Source: Oleispira sp963933055
GTDB taxonomy: Bacteria > Pseudomonadota > Gammaproteobacteria > Pseudomonadales > Oceanobacteraceae
Assembly: GCA_963933055.1 (NCBI GenBank)
Contig: CAWVSY010000020.1
Span: forward strand, 1 to 58,669
Reading direction: 5' to 3'
Length of the DNA stretch: 58,669 nt
The notes under the pieces were generated by a model that searched no databases, had not been told where the DNA came from, and was given only the letters and a program-made list of their open reading frames with translations. Positions 51,815 to 58,669 of this stretch are shown one piece after another; position 1 is the stretch's first letter; every line of letters starts with the position of its first letter. Both the position numbers and the translations under genes were made by a program.

Positions 51815-51856
51815 AAATCAGTTTTAATAAATCAGTTTTAATAAATCAGTTTTATG
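51815..51856. repeat. 14-bp tandem repeat across the eutC stop codon
   Basis: Three copies of AAATCAGTTTTAAT (third ends ATG instead of AAT) and a 7-base start of a fourth (51857-51863). It spans the last bases and stop of eutC and fills most of the eutC-eat spacer. Confidence 0.88.
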
Positions 51857-52715
51857 AAATCAGAAAATTTTTATCCTGTTGCAATAACGGATTCTCCGCC
51901 TCTTGCGATCGCTCTTTTAAATTCACTCCGGTTAATTTGCGCTGATGCGCTTCCCTAAGCAGATAAAAAACCTTATTCACCGCTTCCGGGTATACCAGAC
52001 CTTCCGGGCGCACATTTGAAATACAATTACGTGACTCGTCGGTAAGCCCAACTTTAGGTGCCCAGGTTAAATACATTCCCAAACTGTCTGGAGAACTTAA
52101 TCCAGGACGCTCACCAATCAATACCAGCACTGATTTAGCGTTTAATAATTCAGCTACCTCATCACCAATCGCTACTCGGCCTTGCTCAACAATCACTAAC
52201 GGCGCCAAACGAAAAGTACAGGCTACTGCCGTCGATTTTGATAATCCTTGCATACTTAAGCGTCGAGTTAATTGCTGCAATAAAGGCGCAGCATTTTGTT
52301 GAATAGCAAAAGAAGACAAGCCATCAACGATAACGATTGCTAAGTCATAGGCTTCATTTTCGGGCGCGGCATGCTGTTTTAACAAAGTAGAAGATTTTGC
52401 ATTTAAGCGACGGCCTAAATCAGGTCGCTGTAAATACTGGGCTCGATCAAACACTTGGCTATGCACGGTTAAACACTGATTCGATGATGAAATATCGGCG
52501 ATCAATTGCTGACAATCTAAAGGTAAATGCACCGCGTCTTGAGCCTGAGCATGAGCGAGTTGAAAATCTAAAAGAGGGGTTGTTGGAACACTGATACCTG
52601 CACGACCTAGGCCAATGCGTGCAGCGGTATATTCGCGTAATACATGCCAAGAGTTATCAACCGTATGCGGTTTATTATTCTCTTTTTCTTTAAGCATCAT
52701 TTTCGCTTTATTCAT
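51852..52715 (-). CDS. eutC: Ethanolamine ammonia-lyase small subunit
   Basis: 287 residues, about the E. coli length (295). The small subunit of the B12-dependent lyase; visible conserved parts are ARIGLGRAGISVPTTPLLDFQLAHAQAQDAV, LAIVIVDGLSSFAI, VLIGERPGLSSPDSLGMYLTWAPKVG and NCISNVRPEGL. Its start overlaps the eutB stop by one base (TAATG). The tandem 14-bp repeat reaches into its last codons, so the exact C-terminus may vary between strains. Confidence 0.95.
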   Translation of the reverse strand: MNKAKMMLKEKENNKPHTVDNSWHVLREYTAARIGLGRAGISVPTTPLLDFQLAHAQAQDAVHLPLDCQQLIADISSSNQCLTVHSQVFDRAQYLQRPDLGRRLNAKSSTLLKQHAAPENEAYDLAIVIVDGLSSFAIQQNAAPLLQQLTRRLSMQGLSKSTAVACTFRLAPLVIVEQGRVAIGDEVAELLNAKSVLVLIGERPGLSSPDSLGMYLTWAPKVGLTDESRNCISNVRPEGLVYPEAVNKVFYLLREAHQRKLTGVNLKERSQEAENPLLQQDKNFLIS

Positions 52716-54127
52716 TAGTGCTTCTCCAAAATAGTATTTAAAGAAGCCGAAAAAGCCGACGGTAATGAATCATTTAAAACAAAGTTATGCACATCATCGA
52801 AAATATTCATATGATCTAACCACTGCTGAAATTCAGGTGCGGGGTGTAAATCAAGAACGCGGCGTGCATACAAAGCATCATGAAAAGAGGTCGTTTGATA
52901 GTTCAGCATAATATCGTCTGAACCTGGAATTCCCATAATAAAAGTGCAGCCAGCCACGCCCAATAAAGTTAAGAGATTGTCCATATCATTTTGATCGGCA
53001 TCAGCATGATTGGTATAACAAACGTCGCATCCCATCGGTAAGCCTAATAACTTGCCGCAGAAATGATCTTCTAACCCTGCGCGAATAATTTCTTTACCAT
53101 CAAACAAATATTCTGGGCCAATAAAACCGACGACGGTATTCACCAATAATGGGTTAAATTTTCTCGCCACCGCATAAGCACGGGTTTCACACGTCTGCAG
53201 ATCTAAACCATGGTGAGCATTCGCTGATAGTGCACTGCCTTGGCCCGTTTCAAAATACATAACATTATTACCAACCGTGCCACGATTCAGTGATAACGCG
53301 GCTTGCTCTGCCTCGGCCAAAATAGACAAATCAAAACCAAAACTTGAATTCGTCGCTTCTGTGCCACCAATCGATTGAAAAACCAAATCGACAGGCGCGC
53401 CTTGCTCAATCGCTTCTAACGTATTGGTCACATGCGTTAAGACACACGATTGCGTTGGAATTTGATACTTTTGAATCACCTCATCCATCAACTGCATCAA
53501 CTTTGTTGCTTGCGCGACGTTATCCGTTGCCGGATTAATTCCTAATACCGCATCGCCACTGCCATATAACAAGCCATCTAATAAACTGGCAGCAATGCCG
53601 GTGACATCATCGGTAGGATGATTAGGTTGTAAACGAGTTGATAAACGTCCAGGCAATCCGATGGTATTTCGAAAAGCGGTTGTTACATGGCATTTTTTGG
53701 CAACCAAAATAAGATCTTGATTACGCATAATTTTGCTCACCGCAGCAGCCATTTCAGGCGTAATACCGGGTCGAACTTGGGCAAGTACTTCAGGGGTTGC
53801 TAAATCACTTAAGAGCCAGTTACGAAAATCCCCCACGGTTAAGTGTGAAATTAATGAAAAAGCCACAAGATCATGATCATCGATAATCAATCGAGTAACT
53901 TCATCACTTTCATAAGGAATTAATAAGTCTTGTAAGAACGTTTTAAGCGGTAATTCTGCTAATAACATTTGCGCAACCGCACGCTGCTCAGAATTTTCAG
54001 CGGCGACTCCTGCCAAACGATCTCCCGATCGCACAGGTGTTGCTTTGGCCATTAAATCTTTTAAATCGATAAACTCAAAAGTACGTTGACCAAGTACATA
54101 TTTATAATTTGCAGTCTGTCTATGCAC
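52715..54127 (-). CDS. eutB: Ethanolamine ammonia-lyase large subunit
   Basis: 470 residues, TIM-barrel catalytic subunit that binds adenosylcobalamin and ethanolamine, giving acetaldehyde and ammonia. Conserved parts: RLSTRLQPNHPTDDVTGIAASLLDGLLYGSGDAVLGINPATDN, QSIGGTEATNSSFGFDLSIL, YFETGQGSALSANAHHG, and MGCDVCYTNHADADQNDMDNLL. First gene of the operon, divergent from an AraC regulator. No reactivase eutA, microcompartment shell genes or acetaldehyde dehydrogenase are nearby, as in the short pseudomonad-type system. Confidence 0.96.
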   Translation of the reverse strand: MHRQTANYKYVLGQRTFEFIDLKDLMAKATPVRSGDRLAGVAAENSEQRAVAQMLLAELPLKTFLQDLLIPYESDEVTRLIIDDHDLVAFSLISHLTVGDFRNWLLSDLATPEVLAQVRPGITPEMAAAVSKIMRNQDLILVAKKCHVTTAFRNTIGLPGRLSTRLQPNHPTDDVTGIAASLLDGLLYGSGDAVLGINPATDNVAQATKLMQLMDEVIQKYQIPTQSCVLTHVTNTLEAIEQGAPVDLVFQSIGGTEATNSSFGFDLSILAEAEQAALSLNRGTVGNNVMYFETGQGSALSANAHHGLDLQTCETRAYAVARKFNPLLVNTVVGFIGPEYLFDGKEIIRAGLEDHFCGKLLGLPMGCDVCYTNHADADQNDMDNLLTLLGVAGCTFIMGIPGSDDIMLNYQTTSFHDALYARRVLDLHPAPEFQQWLDHMNIFDDVHNFVLNDSLPSAFSASLNTILEKH

Positions 54128-54218
54128 CGAATTTTCTCTCCAATATAAATCACAAAATTTAAACCTCTAAAAATAATGGTAAGAGGAATGCTTTTTGCTG
54201 ACTAAAAACTTATTAATA

Positions 54219-54249
54219 CGATAACAAGCAATTTTTTTTGTCGTTATCG
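54219..54249. promoter_or_regulatory. Inverted repeat between eutB and its AraC regulator
   Basis: CGATAAC (54219-54225) and GTTATCG (54243-54249), 17 bp apart, in the 179-base divergent region. Good candidate for the binding site of the regulator encoded at 54307; a hairpin in the leader RNA is the alternative reading. Confidence 0.4.
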
Positions 54250-54306
54250 AATTTTGGCAATGTTTTAGATGGTTTTTGAGAAAAGTCAGGAAAGGAAATA
54301 CAAGAA

Positions 54307-55296
54307 ATGCACACTATGAAATCACCTCTTGCTACTGCTGCACTAAATAAGGGCGATAATTTTTTACATTATTCAAAATTAGAATTAGCAGCAACAGATG
54401 CAGACCAACATGCTCATAATTTAACGAACTGGCAGCAACAGTATGACCAAATGAGTGCAGGGAATTTTTATGGGCAGCTAATAGAGCTGCAATTTGATGG
54501 ACTGCAATGTTTCCAAGAACATACTAGCCAAGCATTAAGACAAAGCTGCTGTACTTGGGATCAATCACTTTGGCTTGGGATACCCGTTAATGAAAATCAA
54601 AGCAGTAAAATTAATGGCATGCATATCGAAAAGAACCACATTATGTGTCGCCCAGGCACTCAGCAGTTTGAATTAATAACACCGAACGATTTTGATATTT
54701 ATGGGTTGGTCGTAAAACAAAAGACCATTGAAAAGATGGCTGAGAACCAAAATGTCTCAATCAATTGGACGCATTTATACCAGCAAGGGCGGCTGACCTT
54801 ACCGCAAAAAACAATTACAGCATTACGCTTTGTGCTTAATAATTTACTCGCAGATAAGAATCACCAGCAAAAACCTGCAAAACTTCAATACGATGTCATC
54901 ATGATGGCACTGCTCGAAAGTTTAGAAAATTCTCAACCGGTAAAAAAATCGGCCATCAGTTTTTTACACCGCCAACACATTGTAGAGCAAGCAAAAGAAT
55001 ATTTACGATTGCATCAAAACAGTGCCGTTAGTATTAATGACCTATGTACTTTGTGCCATGTTAGTCGACGCACATTGCAATACAGCTTTGAAACCATTTT
55101 AGGTATTAGCCCACTGCGCTATTTACGCACAAGTCGGCTCAATGGTGCGCGCAGAGAGCTATTAACCAGCGATCGAGTATCCATTGCAGATGTTGCCGCA
55201 AAATGGGGGTTTTGGCATTTAAGCCAGTTCACCCAAGATTATAAGCAGCTGTTTAACGAGCTGCCATCCGTCACCCTAGGTAAAGCACTTCAATGA
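54307..55296 (+). CDS. AraC-family regulator of the ethanolamine operon (EutR-like)
   Basis: 329 residues. The N-terminal ~210 residues form a cupin-like effector domain (IELQFDGLQCFQEHTSQALRQSCCTWDQ). The C-terminus has the AraC double helix-turn-helix: SINDLCTLCHVSRRTLQYSFETILGISPLRYLRTSRLNGARREL and VSIADVAAKWGFWHLSQFTQDYKQLFNELPS. The latter pattern is shared with EutR. Strong AGGAAAGGAA site upstream. Divergent orientation to eutB-eutC-eat makes that operon the expected target, with ethanolamine and cobalamin as likely signals by analogy to EutR. Confidence 0.88.
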   Translation: MHTMKSPLATAALNKGDNFLHYSKLELAATDADQHAHNLTNWQQQYDQMSAGNFYGQLIELQFDGLQCFQEHTSQALRQSCCTWDQSLWLGIPVNENQSSKINGMHIEKNHIMCRPGTQQFELITPNDFDIYGLVVKQKTIEKMAENQNVSINWTHLYQQGRLTLPQKTITALRFVLNNLLADKNHQQKPAKLQYDVIMMALLESLENSQPVKKSAISFLHRQHIVEQAKEYLRLHQNSAVSINDLCTLCHVSRRTLQYSFETILGISPLRYLRTSRLNGARRELLTSDRVSIADVAAKWGFWHLSQFTQDYKQLFNELPSVTLGKALQ

Positions 55297-55300
55297 CAGA

Positions 55301-55705
55301 CTAATCTTCTGGAGTTTCATCCGAAGAAGAATCAACCGGATCGACAGGCGGGCGCTTAAACGCGGTGCTCGGAAAATGACGAACATTGCCCACAGGACTA
55401 TCCTTCACTTGAGTCACTTTCACAATACCCGGTTTTTCCATCTCATCAATGCGACTAATAGAGGGTAATGGAATGAAACTGCGCTTAACCCCAGTGAATT
55501 CTAACTTTAATTTATCGAAGCTGATTTTAGCCTCAGTCTCGTCCGTAGCACTGCTTACCTGACTCTCATCAAATAACAGCTCTTCGACTTCAATAAAGCC
55601 ATACATCTCACTTTGGAAAATATAGCGGGTATATAGCTCGTATACTTCACCCTGGTTATTAAAAATAACGCGATAAATTGGCTCAGCAGTGGGTTTCTCG
55701 GCCAT
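55301..55705 (-). CDS. DUF1820 family protein
   Basis: 134 residues. IYRVIFNNQGEVYELYTRYIFQSEMYGFIEVEELLFDE, then LKLEFTGVKRSFIPLPSISRIDEMEKPG, is the conserved core of DUF1820, a small cytosolic protein widespread in gammaproteobacteria. The C-terminal tail is Pro/Ser/Asp-rich. It converges on the EutR-like gene (4-base gap) and is divergent from miaB, a neighbourhood common in pseudomonads. Function unknown. Confidence 0.85.
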   Translation of the reverse strand: MAEKPTAEPIYRVIFNNQGEVYELYTRYIFQSEMYGFIEVEELLFDESQVSSATDETEAKISFDKLKLEFTGVKRSFIPLPSISRIDEMEKPGIVKVTQVKDSPVGNVRHFPSTAFKRPPVDPVDSSSDETPED

Positions 55706-55867
55706 TTGGCTCTAACTCATTAAAGAAAAAAGGTATTTTACCATACTTACCTATAAAGCATGCCCTAGAGGCATTGAAGATTAGATTGTTCAGCCATTGA
55801 GCAGTATAATGCCGCGCAATTAACTCTTTAGCACGTACACCCCAGATTAAAACGAGGTCGCTGAATC

Positions 55868-57301
55868 ATGGCGAAAAAGCTGTTTATAAAAACCCACGGT
55901 TGTCAGATGAACGAATACGATTCGTCTCGTATGGCTGATATGCTGGGTGAAAGCCATGAAATGGAAATCACAGACAAAGAGTCTGAAGCCGATGTTATCT
56001 TGCTGAATACCTGCTCTATTCGCGAAAAAGCGCAAGAGAAAGTATTCCACCAGCTGGGTCGCTGGAAGCACCTTAAAGAAAAAAATCCCGATCTAATCAT
56101 CGGTGTTGGCGGCTGTGTTGCTAGCCAAGAAGGCAAAGCGATCATGCACCGTGCACCGGTGGTTGATATGGTTTTTGGCCCTCAAACCTTGCACCGTTTG
56201 CCAGAAATGGTGAATAAGTCAGTAAATCATGAAAAAGTCGTTGATATTTCGTTCCCTGAAATCGAAAAATTCGACCACCTACCCGCACCGAAAGTAGAAG
56301 GCGCCAGTGCCTTTGTTTCTATTATGGAAGGTTGCTCTAAGTACTGTTCTTTCTGCGTTGTACCGTATACCCGCGGCGAAGAAGTTAGTCGTCCATTACA
56401 CGATGTATTGAAAGAAGTAGAAGAAATTGCCGCGCAAGGCGTGCGTGAAGTGAACCTACTGGGTCAGAACGTAAACGCCTATCGTGGTGGCATATTCAGT
56501 GGCGCAGTCGCCGCAGCGGCTCGCGCACAAGCAGGCACCGGCGTTATTATTTCAGACGCGCAAGGTAACGACATCAATAATACCGGCGATGCCGAAGACT
56601 ATGCCGACCTTGCGGAGCTAATAACTCGTGTTGCTGATATCGATGGTATTGACCGTATTCGTTTCACAACATCGCACCCAATGGAATTCAGCGAAAGCCT
56701 TATCGACGTTTATGCTGAAGTCCCTGAGTTGGTAAGTCATCTTCACCTTCCTGTGCAAAGTGGCTCAGACAAAATCCTAAGCGCGATGAAACGTGGCCAC
56801 GGCCGTGATGAGTACATTGCTAAAGTGAAGCGTATTCAACAAATCCGCCCTGATTTATGCATGTCTTCAGATTTCATCATTGGCTTTCCTGGTGAAACAG
56901 AGCAAGACTTCCAAGATACAATGGATTTGATTGGCGAAATCGGCTTCGATATGTCGTTTAGCTTTATCTACAGCGCACGTCCAGGTACTCCAGCTTCAGA
57001 CCTTGAAGACGAAACCCCAGAAGACGTTAAAAAGCAGCGCTTAGCGATTCTTCAAGATCGCATTAACCAGCAAGCACAAGACATCGCGCGCAAAATGGTC
57101 GGCAACATTGAAACCATTTTAGTGACCGGTGTTTCTAAGAAAGACCCTGGCCAACTGCAAGGTCGTACCGAAAACAACCGTGTTGTTAACTTCACCAGCG
57201 CTGACCATGGTTTAATCAATAAATTTGTAAAAGTAAGAGTCGACGAATGCTTGCGTAATAGCCTACGCGGGACCGTTATCGAGCCTGAATTGGCTTATTA
57301 A
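55868..57301 (+). CDS. miaB: tRNA-2-methylthio-N6-dimethylallyladenosine synthase
   Basis: Radical-SAM methylthiotransferase acting on i6A37 of tRNA. UPF0004 domain with cluster cysteines 12, 49 and 83 (KTHGCQMNEYDS, NTCSIREKAQEKV, GVGGCVASQEG), the radical-SAM triad in EGCSKYCSFCVVPYTRGEE (156, 160, 163), and a C-terminal TRAM domain. Compared with E. coli there is an Ala/Gly-rich insertion of roughly 25 residues at about 208-243, after NVNAYRG and before YADLAELI. Followed by the second 85-bp repeat and then ybeZ. Confidence 0.96.
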   Translation: MAKKLFIKTHGCQMNEYDSSRMADMLGESHEMEITDKESEADVILLNTCSIREKAQEKVFHQLGRWKHLKEKNPDLIIGVGGCVASQEGKAIMHRAPVVDMVFGPQTLHRLPEMVNKSVNHEKVVDISFPEIEKFDHLPAPKVEGASAFVSIMEGCSKYCSFCVVPYTRGEEVSRPLHDVLKEVEEIAAQGVREVNLLGQNVNAYRGGIFSGAVAAAARAQAGTGVIISDAQGNDINNTGDAEDYADLAELITRVADIDGIDRIRFTTSHPMEFSESLIDVYAEVPELVSHLHLPVQSGSDKILSAMKRGHGRDEYIAKVKRIQQIRPDLCMSSDFIIGFPGETEQDFQDTMDLIGEIGFDMSFSFIYSARPGTPASDLEDETPEDVKKQRLAILQDRINQQAQDIARKMVGNIETILVTGVSKKDPGQLQGRTENNRVVNFTSADHGLINKFVKVRVDECLRNSLRGTVIEPELAY

Positions 57302-57350
57302 GTTTAGTCAATCGCTGAACAAGCATTCGCATACGCGCGATAACCGCTGG

Positions 57351-57435
57351 TAATTGATTTTGCAGGACATCGATCACAAGGAAGTGATCGCTGAGCCCGT
57401 AGAGAAATATTCATGGCGACCTTACAAAATTTAAC
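57351..57435. repeat. 85-bp structured repeat, copy B (diverged)
   Basis: Related to 39849-39933: the core CGATCACAAGGAAGTGATCG (57371-57390) plus CTGAGCC is nearly identical to copy A. The right end CCTTACAAAATTTAAC (57420-57435) and left end ATTTTGCAGG correspond to the terminal inverted repeats. The inner second hairpin has decayed. Located between miaB and ybeZ. Confidence 0.72.
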
Positions 57436-57539
57436 TGACAAGATGAATACCAGCACGAAACGCAATTTTACGCCTTGCGAACCTACCTCGATTCAGCATA
57501 AGCTAAGACATTACCTACAGATCGGGAGCGAGACCCCAC

Positions 57540-58669
57540 TTGAGTGAAGAACTAGCCTTAATAAATGAAAAGCAAAGCGCCAAGCATGGCATCACTTTTC
57601 GTGTAGAACCCGAAAATGCTAAGCGCCTTGCCAACCTCTGCGGCCAACTTGATAGCCATATCAAACAAATTGCCAACCACTTCAAAATCAAAATTTACAA
57701 TCGGGGTGCGCGCTTCCAAATTGAAGGCAATCTCGATAAAGCGGAAGCAGTGAAAAACCTGATTAACCGCCTTTATCACGAAACCCACAATGGCACAGAG
57801 ATCACACCCGATCTCATCCACTTATTATTACGTGAAGCCAAGTCTGAGCACGCTTACCAGCGTAAAAAAGCCAGTGGCCATCACGATGAAGCCAACGTAA
57901 TCAAAACCCCCCGTATGATGCTGCAAGCTCGCGGTGATCATCAGCAAAGCTACCTAAAAACCATTCGTGAGAATGTTATTAACTTTGGGGTTGGCCCAGC
58001 CGGAACGGGCAAAACTTACCTAGCGGTTGCCTGCGCGGTTGAAGCGTTAATGCGCGACGAAGTGAGCCGTATTCTATTAGTACGCCCCGCCGTTGAAGCC
58101 GGAGAAAAACTTGGGTTTTTACCCGGAGACTTATCACAAAAAATCGATCCGTATTTACGGCCACTGTACGATGCTCTTAACGATATGCTGGGCAGCGAGC
58201 AAGTTGAAAAACTCATCGAGAAAAACATTATCGAAGTTGCACCTCTCGCTTATATGCGTGGCCGAACACTGAGCCATTGTTACGTGATATTGGATGAAAG
58301 CCAAAATACAACCCGTGAACAAATGAAAATGTTCCTAACTCGTATTGGTTTTGGCTCTAAAGCCGTCGTGACTGGGGATATTACCCAAGTCGATTTACCA
58401 CGCGGTGTACAATCAGGCTTACGCCATGTGCTCGACGTATTAGACGGTATTGAAGGTATCGGCCTCACACACTTTGCCAACTCCGATGTGGTGCGTCACC
58501 CAATGGTACAAAAAGTCGTCGATGCCTATGACAAACATGAAGCCGCCGAAAAGAAATACAAAGATGCAAAACGTGCAGAAGAAAAACGCATCGTACTCGA
58601 ACAGAATGCTAAACTGCAAGCTACACACGCAATACTTACTGCAACACCTGAAAACTCTCCAACTGAAAA
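57540..58669 (+). CDS. ybeZ: PhoH-like ATPase YbeZ, 3' end outside the window
   Basis: Open from TTG 57540 to the window end (376 codons), with no stop reached. N-terminal KH-like region (ITFRVEPENAKRLANLCGQLDSHIKQIANHF), then the PhoH ATPase with Walker A GPAGTGKTYLAVACA near residue 150 and Walker B YVILDESQNTT, plus VVTGDITQVDLP. A highly charged Lys/Glu tail follows PMVQKVVDAYDK, longer than in the 346-residue E. coli protein. The TTG is chosen because the frame upstream closes at 57504-57506 and GAG lies 7 nt before it. The order miaB-ybeZ (with ybeY expected next) is conserved and links it to 16S rRNA maturation. Confidence 0.93.
   Translation, partial: MSEELALINEKQSAKHGITFRVEPENAKRLANLCGQLDSHIKQIANHFKIKIYNRGARFQIEGNLDKAEAVKNLINRLYHETHNGTEITPDLIHLLLREAKSEHAYQRKKASGHHDEANVIKTPRMMLQARGDHQQSYLKTIRENVINFGVGPAGTGKTYLAVACAVEALMRDEVSRILLVRPAVEAGEKLGFLPGDLSQKIDPYLRPLYDALNDMLGSEQVEKLIEKNIIEVAPLAYMRGRTLSHCYVILDESQNTTREQMKMFLTRIGFGSKAVVTGDITQVDLPRGVQSGLRHVLDVLDGIEGIGLTHFANSDVVRHPMVQKVVDAYDKHEAAEKKYKDAKRAEEKRIVLEQNAKLQATHAILTATPENSPTE

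Noticed and set aside
54219..54249. Sigma-54 or cobalamin-riboswitch control of the ethanolamine operon
   Set aside because: No -24/-12 TGGC/TTGC pair and no B12-box-like sequence was found; only a simple dyad.

Overview
The window is about 58.7 kb of chromosomal DNA from a marine-type gammaproteobacterium. Base composition is moderately AT-rich. The gene order rpsU-yqeY-dnaG-rpoD-tRNA with tsaD/folB/folK/cca, and families such as DUF1820, TIGR02647 and a short eat-eutCB operon, fit the Oceanospirillales/Pseudomonadales (an Oleispira- or Thalassolituus-like organism). That placement is an inference; no 16S rRNA is present. I see no prophage, complete insertion sequence or CRISPR array.

Region 1 (1-10.1 kb) is housekeeping: the end of a TraF-like outer-membrane protein, cca, then tsaD-folB-folK on the minus strand and the macromolecular-synthesis block rpsU, yqeY, dnaG, rpoD, followed by a CAU tRNA that is most likely tRNA-Ile2. 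Region 2 (10.2-16.7 kb) is envelope and accessory: a DUF481 protein; a minus-strand EF-hand / ECF sigma / putative anti-sigma / Spy-CpxP-like operon; a PI-PLC-like secreted phosphodiesterase with C-type-lectin-like motifs; moaE; and an RNase HI with a eukaryotic-type hybrid-binding domain. Region 3 (16.8-21.3 kb) is a molybdenum hydroxylase operon: a 2Fe-2S subunit, a Tat-exported Mo subunit, XdhC and MocA.

Region 4 (21.3-31 kb) is the most unusual part. A tightly coupled six-gene operon encodes a ThiF/E1-like adenylation domain fused to a GNAT/autoinducer-synthase-like domain, an acyl-CoA dehydrogenase, an MMPL/RND exporter, an unrecognised secreted protein, a LolA-like carrier and a DUF1302-like outer-membrane barrel. 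Read together, it looks like a make-and-export pathway for an acylated metabolite or lipid that I cannot name. A PAS-domain gene split by a frameshift at an 8-base homopolymer lies divergently upstream.

Region 5 (31-41.8 kb) holds a porin, a frameshifted outer-membrane protein, an MsbA-like ABC exporter, a Bcr/CflA MFS pump, a 50-codon gene, azoR with a divergent LysR regulator, a DEAD-box helicase, an 85-bp repeat shaped like a miniature inverted-repeat element, and two unrecognised proteins. Region 6 (41.8-50.3 kb) is a phytate/phosphate-scavenging operon (TonB receptor, beta-propeller phytase lipoprotein, alkaline phosphatase lipoprotein) behind a perfect Pho box, with a divergent GGDEF protein and an AraC regulator. 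Region 7 (50.3-55.3 kb) is a compact ethanolamine operon (eutB-eutC-eat) with a divergent AraC regulator. Region 8 (55.3-58.7 kb) has a DUF1820 protein, miaB with an unusual insertion, a second copy of the 85-bp repeat, and the beginning of a PhoH-like ybeZ gene that runs off the end.
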